This document shows, piece after piece, positions 1-9,582 of a stretch of DNA of 20,582 bases (the first letter of the stretch is position 1; the number at the start of each line of letters is the position of its first letter). The stretch lies in the NCBI RefSeq assembly GCF_000485595.1, contig NW_014577580.1, forward strand, positions 1 through 20,582, in the 5' to 3' direction. Source of the DNA: Priapulus caudatus. Lineage: Eukaryota; Priapulida; Priapulimorpha; Priapulimorphida; Priapulidae. A model generated the notes under the pieces. That model was not told the DNA's origin. It worked only from the letters and a program-made list of their open reading frames with translations, and ran no database searches. The position numbers and the translations under genes are program-made.

Positions 1-62
<62 letters not shown>
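1..62. repeat. (CA)n microsatellite
   Basis: An uninterrupted CA dinucleotide run opens the window. The sequence right after it (caaatacatacacgtgcatt) recurs after another (CA)n run near 12805, so this is the left edge of a duplicated block and not an isolated microsatellite. The true start of the array lies outside the window. Confidence 0.97.
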
Positions 63-64
<2 letters not shown>

Positions 65-182
65 TACATACACGTGCATTTCAGAGAAGTTCTGAAAGTG
101 TGAATTGATATTATATTATGATTGTTATGTGTTTTACCGATGACGCACGGCAGGTTGATGTTGTTCTACATCTTACTTACAG

Positions 183-355
183 TGTGCCTTTACCCCGACA
201 GTCTGACTTTCCCGCTGCTGTTAGGAACTGATAATATGTTTTCCGGAGTAAATGCGACATGGTCATCATTCGCTAAGTCACACACCTTTGAGCTCATTGC
301 GATGGACAGCGTCTCTGCATTTTGCCATGATGCCGAACAATCACGTTGGATCCAG
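183..355 (+). CDS. F5/8 type C (discoidin)-like exon, copy A
   Basis: This is an internal exon predicted from splice signals and similarity. It follows a pyrimidine-rich tract ending in cttacttacag and ends at CAG|gtatag. Its 173 bp are two bases completing a split codon plus 57 codons, open throughout. The peptide runs C-L-Y-P-D-S-L-T-F-P, then L-G-T-D-N-M-F-S-G, N-A-T-W-S-S, S-A-F-C-H-D and finally S-R-W-I-Q at the donor. This is the layout of the N-terminal half of an F5/8 type C domain: 'lGtdn', 'i.aSSs', 'aWC...', 'WiQvdl'. Such domains bind carbohydrate or phospholipid in secreted and membrane adhesion proteins. The rest of the domain should be in a downstream exon that I could not identify. 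A near-identical exon, interrupted by a transposon, lies at 12928-17591. Family assignment is by eye from motif spacing, so moderate. Confidence 0.6.
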
Positions 356-540
356 GTATAGATTTCTTTTAGAACCCCGTTTAATTTATCATTTGTAATG
401 CGCATATGAACTTAATATTTTAATGTGACAAGTACTATATAAGTCCTATAATTTATGTATGCATTATTTCGGCTACAGCGAGGGTTGTAGAACATGATTA
501 AAACCCGCGTATAATATTCTATAAATTGCTCAACGTAAGA
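356..540. other. Intron sequence downstream of discoidin exon A
   Basis: Non-coding sequence beginning with a gtatag donor. It is repeated at 17592-17780 with many one-base indels, including the shared stretch around tttaatgtgacaagtacta. It is part of the duplicated block. Confidence 0.6.
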
Positions 541-589
541 TACAAACACACGCGCGCGCGCTCGCGTGCGAGCACCACGCACACACACA

Positions 590-621
<32 letters not shown>

Positions 622-689
622 CACACATGCACGCACGCACGCACGCACGCACGCATGCACGCACACACACACGCACTCACGCACGCGCG

Positions 690-728
<39 letters not shown>

Positions 729-757
729 ACACACACACATACACACGCACACNCATT
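541..757. repeat. (GCAC)n/(CA)n compound microsatellite with an N
   Basis: Alternating purine-pyrimidine tract made of GCAC tetramers and CA dimers, opened by a short CGCGCG run. One ambiguous base (n) sits at 753, at the edge of the similarity to the second copy, and hints at an assembly join. Open frames here encode only His/Thr/Ala/Arg or Cys/Val repeats and are not genes. Confidence 0.95.
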
Positions 758-779
758 ACGTTTTAACAACAGGGACCTA

Positions 780-2440
780 GGGGGCCAGTCTGTCGGCTCA
801 GTAACTTGGTTCGATGACCAAGCTCACCATATATGCCGCTCTGCTTGACCTTGGCGACAGTATCGGAAATGGCCTCTCGGGCGTGTTAATTATGTATTGG
901 ACAGCATTTTCCTCAGCTGTATTTTTTTACCGGGTCGCACTTTAACAAACAATATCTCAAACATGTTCCATCTCATTTCGTTGACTCGCTTACTAGGCCT
1001 TTGTGATGCCACTGTCGACCTAACAGATTATTAACTGTCGGGCCGTAAGTACGTTACTGGGAAAGCTGTACATTTCACTGTATGGCTCGTCTGCAGCACA
1101 AACTGTCCCTCTCCTTTTCGGGTTCTCCTTGGACTGGACGTTGCGTGTTTGTCGGCCTCAATACTTGGTCTGTTATGCAGCCACTGTTACGGTGCTTGGA
1201 CTGACCGGTGATGGTTGCCCGTATCGATTTGAAATCTACCGAGTTTACGCAATTTCCAGTTGTGCACTTGCATGGTCATCCCGACCTGAGTGATGTCCTA
1301 TGAATAGCCTTCATTGCTCTCACTCGTACACGTCTTCGATGTCGTGACGTCACCTCATTGGTCTGTTTTGTCCGACAGAAGCTTGGAATGTCCATCATTT
1401 TTACACTTCCTGCAGCGCTTTCCTTCGCTGGGCAGCTGTCCCGACATGGCCTCGACCCACACCTGGCTTAGATGTGTACACAACTGTGTTGTTACTCCTG
1501 TTCACTAGCTAACCCTGCCTGGTGATCATATGCATTCTTCTCACCCGTGTAGCGCGTTACTTCTGCTGGCCTTGAAACTTTTGGCCTTAAATGGTCGCTA
1601 CCACTTCTTCGATCTCTAGCTTCATGGCCTTGAACCGTTACTGTGCCTTCACCTGCGTCCTGTCTGTCTAGTTATTTCGATGGGCTCTTGCAAGCGGTAA
1701 GATCAGGGGTCAGTTGTACACTTCTGCTGACAGACTTTTATCAGTCAATCGCCAATTCACTAACCTGTCCCTGATGTTTCCTCTTTGGCCGTACCACAAT
1801 CACAATGTTCTGCAGCTCATATAGACCGAACATAGCCGTATGAAACATTCTCCGTGCTCCACTAGCCTGTTGTCCTCGCAGGTGAGAATGTGGCACGTTC
1901 GTGAATTATGTTTCGACGTGCACAAAAGTGTCCATCAAATTTCGTGAGCCCAATTCAAACCTTTGCTTTGTCTGTTTCACTTTCGAACTCAAATGTGATG
2001 AATATGCTGCTCTGCCGTCCCGCCATACAGTGATGAGGGCAGCTTATTTGCACATCAACTTATCTTCCTTGATTCAAGCTTCGACGCCAATTCTGTATCG
2101 GCTGTATCTCTGCGCCACTCGGCGCCATACTGCTGGGACGCGAGAATCAAAAGCCTCTGGTAGGGTTTAGCTTTGCCATAGCGTCGTCCCCGCTTGGCAT
2201 TTAATTGAATAAACACTGTAATGTCCATGTTTACTTTACCCATGTCGCGTTCAGGTACCACGAACTACGATATCTTTTAAACATGAACAGAAACCATTTA
2301 GTTCTAACAGCACACGACTAACACAACCAGTTTCACACAAGACCCGGATATGAATAACAGTGCGGTTTCAGTTTGGATTCTCAGAACTTCGCGGTTGGCT
2401 CTTACACTATAATTACTCATTATAGTACCGAATGTATCGT
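780..2440. other. Unassigned sequence, possible degraded element
   Basis: About 1.65 kb that interrupts the similarity between the first and last copies of the duplicated block. No convincing gene is visible. Two faint relics lie on the minus strand. Around 1378-1440 the translation reads K-R-C-R-K-C-K-N-D-G-H-S-K, resembling the start of a CCHC zinc knuckle (C-x2-C-x4-H) whose last Cys is not in frame. At 2055-2261 there is a basic stretch, N-A-K-R-G-R-R-Y-G-K-A-K-P. Stops are frequent between them. It could be an old transposon, but I cannot place it in a family or see its ends. Confidence 0.3.
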
Positions 2441-2442
2441 GC

Positions 2443-4180
2443 ACAGTGGACAGAGTGTATCAATAATTTTCAACAGGTCAAGTCACAGTCAAACACAATA
2501 CACGATACTGATACTTGACGCAGGGCGTGTCTATAGAAAGAAGAAGGGCAGAATTTTTAATGAGAAGCGGGTTAACTGGCTCGAATCCCTTTACGGTAGT
2601 GCAGGAAAGAGCATGGCAACGTCAGGAACAGTGGCGGCAGACAGCCGACCTAGCAACAACAAGCACAAAAAACCACTAGTCCTTTGAACAATATTATAAT
2701 TATCGCCTATTATAATCGACAACAATTTTCTCGGTGGTACAGTTATTACTAGTCAGGATGCATTGGTGGGCTGTAATTAAACTAATTCTACATAATCAAA
2801 ACTCGAGAGAAACCCTGGAAGAAATACAATGCTATATGCCTGATGTATTAACACCTTACTTGCTCGTAGAAAGGTCAAATTTCGCGTATGGATGGTTGAT
2901 TCTATTTGCATTTCGAAAGACTGGGAAGTACAAAGACCCAACGTTCGTTACCGATGTACCATCAAGAGCAGGCTGCAACATGACAGGCGATATATGCATA
3001 TTCAGTGAACTTTCAGCGCGACTACAGTTGTACTCACAGTTTACACGACCTTGCGTAAAGAAGATTGGGCTACGTATCAACACTGGAAAAACAGGGACAT
3101 GTGCATTGCGTACTGAAGCTGTGTTCTTATAGCTGCACCAAGTTGAGCGAACGTCACCCGCTTCCAATACCCTTGGCAGCTATGTAACAGATGACCTTGC
3201 TCGATCGAAGGAGGAACGTGCAGCTCGTATCAGCACAGGTCATGTGCTCTCTTGCTCCGACTAACGGCAAGAGTCGTTCAACTCCACGTGCCTTCCATTT
3301 TAAACTACTAAATAAAAGTCATACAACCAGTGTCTATGCCTTCTGATGTATGGCCAGTGAAACATGGGACTCCTGTCCATCCTCCAACAGATTCGGACAA
3401 CTGAGAACAAACAACAACGTCACCTGCGCTATCATGCATATAAATGGATCATTACATCATAACGAGAGAGGTCCATGAACAGAGCAGGGCTTGAAGACAT
3501 CGAGTTGAAGGCTAGTTAGAAAGTCGGTCTGGTTGGGCTTGCCACATCTGTGAATGGGTATATGACAGGACAGCAAAGCACTCTTATACAGCAGATAGCA
3601 AATGGTATCTCGAGCTGTTGGTGTCGTAAATTGAGATATAAGGATACTGAAAGTTGCTGAGGGTGATATAATTCTTGATCAGTGAGGAATGTTGTAGCAA
3701 CAGGCAGGAGTGGAGAGGTTTGGTGCTAAAACTTGTGAATGCTTTCACAGGAAAGAGATATCAAACAGTATGAAGAAAAAGTGAACGAAGACTAAGGATA
3801 TTTGAACAAAAGATGATCTATGAACTTTATGCGATGAGATATTTGTCTACATTATTATTCTGTGTATCCCGTTCGGCTCTCACTAGGCGGATATATATAT
3901 ATATTGGACTGTGAATGCGGACATTGGTGTGCTGAATAAGGTATTATTATAGGAAGTAAAGTGTTGGCTAGCGAGGCTTTATGCTGATTTTACAAAGCAG
4001 AGATAATGCGATGTTTGAGTCAATATAAAGGAAATAACATTTGTGAGAACTTCTGTTGTACCAGAATAGAGATGGGAATACTGTGGTGAACCTGGTGTTT
4101 ATCATGAGTGCATGCGTGAAAAGCGCTATAATTAAAAGCAGTCTAATACGGGTATTGTGTGTGGCTGCGCTTGTCGCGGC
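2443..4180 (+). mobile_element. LINE 3' portion, copy 1 (degenerate)
   Basis: Remains of the 3' part of a non-LTR retrotransposon. It shares with the copies at 9990 and 18565 a leader that begins near cagtggaca. Around 2990-3100 the peptide reads C-I-F-S-E-L-S-A-R-L-Q-L-Y then G-L-R-I-N-T-G-K-T. This is the reverse-transcriptase region just after the catalytic Asp pair; the A-D-D motif itself is lost here. Near 3160 Y-V-T-D-D-L can be read, typical of the sequence after RT in LINE ORF2. The coding similarity runs to about 3796 in broken frames, followed by a 3' untranslated part with a short (TA)n at 3891. Frameshifts and stops make it inactive, though some indels may be sequencing errors. 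Confidence 0.75.
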
Positions 4181-4183
4181 TGA

Positions 4184-4184
<1 letters not shown>

Positions 4185-4228
<44 letters not shown>

Positions 4229-4362
4229 GTGTGCGTGTGTGTGCGTGTGTGTGTGCGTGTGTGTGCGAGCGTGCGTTCGTGCAGGTATGTGCGTGTGTGC
4301 GTGCGTTCGTGCGTGCAGGTGTGTGCGTGCATGCGAGCGCGCGCGTTTGCGCGTTTGTGTAT
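4185..4362. repeat. (GT)n / (GTGC)n microsatellite
   Basis: GT dinucleotide run grading into GTGC, GCGT and GCGCGC units. It is matched by a (GT)n block at 20106-20330 in the same position of the duplicated unit, just after the LINE 3' end. Reading frames through it are low-complexity Cys/Val or His/Thr and not genes. Confidence 0.95.
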
Positions 4363-4379
4363 AGGTTGCTGCGTATAGT

Positions 4380-4645
4380 ATTTATGGAGGATGGGGTATA
4401 AGGAGAGAGTAATCACGTGAAACATGAGCCATGTAAAAGGCACGGCGATGCCTCCCAAGTGAAATATTAAGATCGGGATTTGCAACGCAACACCTACAGA
4501 TGGCCGGAGTTTCTCGTATTTGGTCATAAAAGATCGTCCGAAAAAAATGTCTCTAAGAGATAACGCGCCTAGATGCCTGCACTCCGAACCCGTACATTAG
4601 TATATAAAGCCATGTAAAAGACAGGGTGTTGCCTACCAAGGGAAA
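4380..4645. repeat. Tail of the duplicated unit, with an internal direct repeat
   Basis: Unique-looking sequence shared with 20320-20582, for example the common stretch around gatcgtccgaaaaaaatgtc. Within it a motif of about 35 bp occurs twice, at about 4429 and 4607. Both begin gccatgtaaaag, continue with a -tgcct-cc-aag-gaaat- core, and are spaced about 178 bp apart. The second copy directly follows a TATA-like tatataaag. No reading frame is evident. Confidence 0.6.
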
Positions 4646-4649
4646 TGCT

Positions 4650-5815
4650 TCGTAACTGCATCTACGCCATCAGCATCAGCAGAATCTAGCACACACAAAT
4701 TGACACAGTTATACCCACACAACTTAATTTATGGCTCCAATTAGTGTGCTGTTTGGTTGATTAAATCCGAAATTGTTAAAGAATTAACTAATGCATTTTA
4801 ACTACCAATGACACGCTCTAGAGTTGATTGATTAAGCAGATGCGCGGCCGGTGGTTATAATTTAAACATTTATTATTATAATATAACATATGATTTGGTT
4901 ATAACCATAATAATTATAAGAAATGAACTGGATTGACAAATTAATATAACATAGCAGATATCGTAAAGTTTGAACATCTATTTTTAATTTAGTGCATTCA
5001 AATATCATATTCATCGCTAATCGCACTAATAAGGCAATTATCATGAAGAGTGATAAATCCGGACATACCCGGTGGAAAATACCGTCATTGCGGGTTAAAA
5101 AACATCAAACTGAACTTTTATTATCGTGGTAAGCATGGCATGGAAAACTTGGGTCCGCGTAAACATTGGTCCATATTACGTAAATAGTATATAAGTGCTG
5201 TCCACAAAAGTGCCCACGGTCAATCACGTGACCTACCCCATGCATGTACCAAGACAACATCTTGTTTTTTTCACATGGTATATTATATATATTTATATAT
5301 AGGGCAATGCACTACCGCCAAGGCGCAACCACTAAACACGTTTCTCTAAAAATTGCCCGAGCTTATTATCATAAAACCATCTATACATAGTATAGAAATG
5401 TCGCAGAATTGTTCATGTTGCCCCGCGAAGGGATAACACAAAAATGGATATAGCTAAAAAAAAAACTATAAAATTATTTATGCTAGCTATACTCATGCGT
5501 GATATACGCAACCTAATGCTTTTCAACTCGTTTATCGATGTATTTCATTGATAGTCACACCACGCTAATACTACAGTGTTCAGTTCCGCACAATGTTTAG
5601 CATATGCTCAATGATAATAAACTATTTATCTTGGTAGATGGCGGGACGATGTCATATTTTAACACTGTCACATACCAAAGGCTTACACCAATAACGGCAT
5701 ACACGGCCCAGGGTTTTTTAAGCACAATTATTCATATATTATTTTACTGTTATATAGTCGACTACCACCGGGAATCAGAAATTGTATTCGAACGTGCACA
5801 AGAGGTAGATAATTT
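4650..5815. other. AT-rich intergenic sequence
   Basis: I see no gene, RNA or mobile element here. The stretch is AT-rich with short (TA) tracts near 5280, a TATA-like tatataag near 5188 and a poly-A run near 5458. The small open frames have no recognisable domains and no flanking splice or start context. Confidence 0.5.
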
Positions 5816-5819
5816 AAAT

Positions 5820-6090
5820 GGAGGGATGACAAAGTGGAGAAGGTAGAGGAGGGGGAAGGAGATAAAGGGCGAAGAGAGAGTGAAGAGAAGGTGGTAAAAG
5901 GCATTGAGATAGAGGAAGGGGAGAAGATAGGGAACGAGGACACTGTGAAGAAAGTGGTGGGTGAGAAAGAAATAGGCGAGGGGCAAGAACCGAGGAGGGA
6001 GAGAAAGCAGAGTAAGGAAGAAGGTCGATGAGGTAGATGAAGGTTAGGGGAGGGGAGAGGGAGAACGCGAGCGAGGTAGATGGTTACAGG
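5820..6090. repeat. Long purine-rich (GA/GGA) tract
   Basis: About 270 bp almost entirely of purines on the plus strand, made of irregular GAGG, GAAG and AAGG runs. A Glu/Lys-rich 65-codon frame (5834-6031) is the expected by-product of such a tract; I do not treat it as a gene. Tracts like this can form triplex (H-DNA) where mirror symmetry is good enough. Confidence 0.8.
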
Positions 6091-6518
6091 CACGGAGATA
6101 GTTGAGGAGATATAGCTATATATATTATCAGCTACACGTGTACTTCAACAGTACAATAAAACAAAGGCACACAAATTTCCATTTTAGGTCATGAGCTCTA
6201 AGCAATTATTGCTCCAACCATTCAGAGCATAGCTTGAGGAAACACACCTAAGTGTTTCACATATATAAAATAATAGATACTACACTAACCCGATTGCATA
6301 TGTCTTAAGGGTATTTAGTACTTATTATTCATTATTATGCGTGTTTCTTTTATCTCTGTCGTGCAATAAATGTAATTTAATATAATTTTATCCGCTTCCA
6401 CACGAAAGCTTCTACGCCATACAGAATGGAATCATTGCTCCAGGAGCGGCTATACGCAAAATTGCGACTGTGACATTCCGCGGGTGCCCGTGTTCTGCAC
6501 TCAACAACGAAGTGGTTT
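6091..6518. other. Region downstream of the SLC6 gene, including its probable 3' UTR
   Basis: No gene seen. On the minus strand this follows the SLC6 stop codon. A minus-strand ATTAAA, a common variant polyadenylation signal, is present at about 6381-6376, roughly 140 bases after the stop. It is a plausible but unproven transcript end. Confidence 0.4.
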
Positions 6519-6746
6519 CTATGGTAACACTTGCACCGGTGGGACTGCTGCCTGTTGCGTCTCTTCGTTACGGCGATGATCTTCATCATCGTGTTTCTTG
6601 AGCAGCCGCATCTCCTGTTCTTTAGCTTGCTTGCCTTCAGGTGGCGCCCCGTTGCCATGTGTAAGACGCGCGTACCAGTACTCGGACCGATACGGTTCCA
6701 GGGCGGGTCCCCACACATCTGATGGCCTAATACTCCCACGCAGGCG
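6519..6746 (-). CDS. SLC6 transporter, last coding exon (cytoplasmic C-terminus)
   Basis: Terminal exon of a sodium/chloride-coupled SLC6 (neurotransmitter:sodium symporter) protein. On the minus strand it starts after tgcttgcag at 6746 in phase 0 and encodes 75 residues, with a TAG stop at 6521-6519. It begins R-L-R-G-S-I-R-P-S-D-V-W-G-P-A-L. The R-P-S/T-x-x-W-G-P-A motif is characteristic of the start of the cytoplasmic tail just after TM12 in many invertebrate SLC6 members. The remainder is charged (Lys/Glu/Asp-rich, including H-D-D-E-D-H-R-R-N-E-E) and ends V-Q-V-L-P. That ending could be a C-terminal PDZ-binding-like hydrophobic end, which is inference. It continues directly from the exon at 6934-7107 in the same phase. 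Confidence 0.9.
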   Translation of the reverse strand, partial: RLRGSIRPSDVWGPALEPYRSEYWYARLTHGNGAPPEGKQAKEQEMRLLKKHDDEDHRRNEETQQAAVPPVQVLP

Positions 6747-6794
6747 CTGCAAGCACGAAATGTTACACAATGTACGATAGTACAATAACTATTA

Positions 6795-6796
6795 TA

Positions 6797-6837
<41 letters not shown>

Positions 6838-6900
6838 TATATTATAGTATATTATATTATATTATACTGTATATATATATACATACATATTTATATAAAA
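6795..6900. repeat. (TA)n / TATAT AT-rich simple repeat in SLC6 intron
   Basis: Runs of TA and tatta units fill most of the 187-bp intron between the last two SLC6 exons. Confidence 0.9.
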
Positions 6901-6933
6901 ATCTATTGATATAGCGTTTATTGAAGTGCGTAC

Positions 6934-7107
6934 CTGCCAAAAGGTGCCGTTGCACTGGACGTGCGTCAGGTGATAGATGGCGTATACCGGTATCGGAATT
7001 ATTGACATCATTGCCAGCACCCAACCGAATGCAATACTCCACATTGGATACTCATAGCCAAAGTACGTGACTGGTACATGTGTGATCATGCTGAAGAACA
7101 GAATCAC
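6934..7107 (-). CDS. SLC6 transporter exon: TM11-TM12
   Basis: Internal exon of 58 codons, phase 0 at both ends, between attcag|GTGATT (7107) and CAG|gtacgc (6934). It encodes V-I-L-F-F-S-M-I, the Y-F-G-Y-E-Y-P-M-W-S-I-A-F-G-W loop-to-TM12 signature, I-P-I-P-V-Y-A-I-Y, and G-T-F-W-Q at the donor. In the SLC6 family 'Y.YP.Wa.a.GW' lies just before TM12, and 'iPiyaiy' then 'gtf.q' close the membrane domain. The frame is uninterrupted and no residue looks abnormal, which suggests a functional locus. The substrate cannot be told from this part, because the substrate site is in TM1, TM3, TM6 and TM8. Confidence 0.95.
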
Positions 7108-7258
7108 CTGAATGCGAAAACAATTTTTATTAATGTAAAAACCGGAAATATTAGAATGTCTTTAAACTAAGTGGCGAAGGGATGAGATTTGCTAAATAGA
7201 AGTGAATCGAATTTAAGTAATGAAATTGTGTAGATACGTGAAACCAAGCAGCACTTAC

Positions 7259-7365
7259 CAAAAGAACAACGGGTACGATGAATTTCCACAAAATGATGAA
7301 AGCAGTTCTACCTAGCACTCGGCGTCCGACCATGAATTCGACATCATCCAACAGCCGGCTAGCTC
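7259..7365 (-). CDS. SLC6 transporter exon: TM10 region
   Basis: Internal exon of 107 bp between tttcag|GAGCTA (7365) and TTG|gtaagt (7259). Two bases complete a glycine codon started in the previous exon; 35 codons follow. The peptide A-S-R-L-L-D-D-V-E-F-M-V-G-R-R then W-K-F-I-V-P-V-V-L-L matches the SLC6 segment 'f..di..M.G..p...w...W.fi.P..ll' around TM10. Phase 1 on entry and phase 0 on exit agree exactly with the neighbouring exons, which is strong internal support for the model. Confidence 0.95.
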
Positions 7366-7497
7366 CTGAAATTAAAATGAATTCAATCCCGTTGATGCTA
7401 AAGTGCGCTGAGATATGAATGAACATATTATGTTGACATGTATAGCCGCACCTATCTGTTGGATTGCCTGCGAACAGCTGGCACGCGCTCTGACTAG

Positions 7498-7542
7498 TCG
7501 TCTGTCCGTCCGCCCGTCCGTCCGTCCGTTCGTCCCTCATCC
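7498..7542. repeat. (CCGT)n microsatellite in SLC6 intron
   Basis: About nine CCGT/CCGC tetramers in the intron between the TM9 and TM10 exons. A shorter related run (ccgtccgtttgtccgg) occurs near 7662. Confidence 0.9.
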
Positions 7543-7733
7543 CGCTCGCGAAATTTTTTTTCCCACTTCAGTTCCGGACCACAGCCAATCAGCGCACTCC
7601 ATTCACTCGACTTCCTCGAAGCAACAATGTAAAATGAATACCCCCTGAATGAGTCGGTCAATCCGTCCGTTTGTCCGGTTACTCAGAGATATTCAGACAT
7701 ATTTAAAAGCACATCGATTGCAAAAAAACGTAC

Positions 7734-7833
7734 CATATAGCCAGCCGACGACCAAGACTTCGGCAAGACATATCAGCATGACGGAGTATCCTATTGCATA
7801 CCAATCAACGATGACGAACAGATACGAGCCAGC
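7734..7833 (-). CDS. SLC6 transporter exon: TM9
   Basis: Internal exon of exactly 100 bp (33 codons plus one base) between cgtttcag|GCTGGC (7833) and TATG|gtacgt (7734). It encodes A-G-S-Y-L-F-V-I-V-D-W-Y, then I-C-L-A-E-V-L-V-V-G-W-L-Y, matching the SLC6 TM9 pattern 'gG.y...l.D.y......l......e...v.w.yG'. The small residues after the preceding L-T-T-R (here A-G; usually G-G) and the D in V-D-W-Y are family hallmarks. It joins the upstream exon in phase 0. Confidence 0.95.
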
Positions 7834-7954
7834 CTGAAACGTTGTTGGCATCGTTGTGTAAGGAGAGGAGATTTCCGCGAAATGACAGCGCGCGTGCGAA
7901 TCCGGCTGCTGCCTAACGGCGGTTCGTTTAGGACGTAAGAAATAAATATCATTT

Positions 7955-8060
7955 CGGAACGAGAAAATATTTCGTTGTAACGAGAAATTTTGTTGTTGTA
8001 ACGAGCAAAGATTTCGTTGAAACGAGAAAAGATTTCGTTGAAACAAAAAAATATTTCCAG
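7955..8060. repeat. Tandem 21-bp repeat with palindromic units in SLC6 intron
   Basis: About five imperfect copies of a 21-bp unit, typified by aacgagaaaagatttcgttg. Each unit is nearly self-complementary (AACGA-AAA ... TTT-CGTT). It lies in the intron between the TM8 and TM9 exons. Confidence 0.8.
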
Positions 8061-8342
8061 GAGGTATAACCTTCTTACATGGCTTATTTTTTTACTAGGG
8101 GGACCTTCTCCGGAAAATCCTAACAACGATTTCGGTCTTAAATATACAGCTTCCTTCCTTCCTTCCGGAAAACATTTCCAAAGCAATCAAATATCCGTTG
8201 TTCATTTTATAATTGACAATCATTGAAATTTCTTTTACACTTGCATGCAAGACCACATTTCATTTGTTTTTGTTTTTTTAACATGACCTTGTTTTTCGCA
8301 TCTGCTACATATTTGCAAACGCCGCAGCGCTGATGCACGTAC

Positions 8343-8474
8343 CCGCGTTGTGAGAGGCACTCCGAGTAGAAACATGAAGACGCACACAGCGAGCGTGATC
8401 AGTATTTTCCCCTTCTTAAGTTTGGACGAGAAGTGGTCCCAGACGACGGTGACTATCGTCTCTATCATCACAAA
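8343..8474 (-). CDS. SLC6 transporter exon: TM8
   Basis: Most upstream SLC6 exon visible: 44 codons, phase 0, between ttttcacag|TTTGTG (8474) and CGG|gtacgt (8343). It encodes F-V-M-I-E-T-I-V-T-V-V-W-D-H-F, then F-M-F-L-L-G-V-P-L-T-T-R. SLC6 proteins have 'LglDSqFa.vEt..t...D' in TM8 and 'c...fllglplvt..G' next, so the boundary falls right after the conserved L-G-L-D-S-Q expected at the end of the preceding exon. That preceding exon, and everything N-terminal (TM1-TM7 with the substrate and ion sites), is not found up to the window end. The gene is therefore partial here, either through a very long intron, a rearrangement or a misassembly. About 266 residues in five exons are present, roughly the last two-fifths of a typical 600-700-residue member. 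Confidence 0.94.
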
Positions 8475-9328
8475 CTGTGAAAAATTGGCCTGGTTTTACA
8501 AAGCGAAAGTGACAAGTTATTTTGATTCAGAATCACGTTTGCAGCAGGTTAAACTCGGTATAAAAGTCACACTAAAAATATTACGGAGTGTGTTCCTCAA
8601 CCAACCACCAGCTATATGACAGTATAGATATGGTTCCACAATTAGTGATAGATAATTATAATATTATAGATATTGTTCTACAGCCAACAAACGTTTGTAT
8701 AATTATAATATTTCATATTTTTTTTGTGGTTAGATATGATCCGATGGTTTAACAAGTGATTGTCTACAAGTCTGTAGCAATAAAGGTTATGGATAGCGCA
8801 AGCGTCGCCTCTTACCACAACTACCAGCAATGATTCCCATGATATCAGCTACATACCATGCTATTATGCTACGTTAGGAGAACGAAATATCCACATTTCG
8901 TTAATCCCGTTAGTTGCCTATCCATCCTATCAATTTTAATTCCCACAGGATCCCCTCCATACGCTCAACCCGCACACACTACAAGATGCAGGTAATAGAG
9001 TCACCACTTACCGACACGTCTTCCAGAAATCGCGAAAATTCGAAACCGCGTGTTTTAAATATATAACACAAAAAGTCATGCGCGCTGACCCATAACGTCG
9101 TACGCAAGCTCAGAAAACCAAATCAGTTAAGCTAAACTTGAGCATTACACACAGTTAAAGTTTGAGTGAAGTTAGCACTCATTGTTTAGTTACGTCAATT
9201 TAAGTGTTTAGGCGTTTAAACACAGTGTGAGCATAGTTTGTGTGTACCGACAAACTGTTATCGTACGTGTGCCCGTGAACTTCCTATTTTTGTCTACATA
9301 TCATACATACACACAGACACACGGGTGT
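8475..9328. other. Non-coding sequence upstream of the visible SLC6 exons
   Basis: I looked on the minus strand for the next SLC6 exon (TM7 and the L-G-L-D-S-Q end) and saw none. The stretch is AT-rich, with a poly-T near 8710 and no recognisable element ends. If the SLC6 gene is intact, this is part of a long intron. Confidence 0.4.
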
Positions 9329-9329
9329 A

Positions 9330-9422
9330 CGCGCATACGCACAAATACACACACGCACACGCACACGCACACGCACACGCACACGCACACGCACACGCAC
9401 ACGCATACGCATACGCATACGC

Positions 9423-9478
<56 letters not shown>

Positions 9479-9582
9479 ACACAAACACACGCGCGCTCGC
9501 AGACAAACGCACGTCGCACGCACGCACGAACGGTTGCGCTCGCACACAAACGCATGCACGCACGCACGCACGCTTTGCGTGC
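9330..9582. repeat. (CACACG)n, (CA)n and (GCAC)n compound microsatellite
   Basis: Hexamers CACACG (about 9348-9405) with CATACG variants give way to a pure CA run (about 9425-9474), then GCAC units. The last part (gttgcgctcgcacacaaacg, about 9533) is shared with 18098, so this marks the left part of a copy of the duplicated unit. Open frames here are repeat artefacts. Confidence 0.95.

Noticed and set aside
2734-3132. 132-codon plus-strand frame as an independent gene
   Set aside because: Its second half is LINE reverse-transcriptase sequence and its first half is the non-coding leader shared by all three unit copies.
5834-6031. 65-codon Glu/Lys-rich frame
   Set aside because: It is the direct translation of a purine tract; no start context, splice sites or homologous domain are seen.
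7955-8060. CRISPR-like array of short repeats
   Set aside because: The repeats are contiguous without unique spacers and lie in an animal intron.
8017-8226. Plus-strand frame overlapping the 21-mer repeat
   Set aside because: Within an SLC6 intron on the opposite strand, low-complexity start, no recognisable domain.
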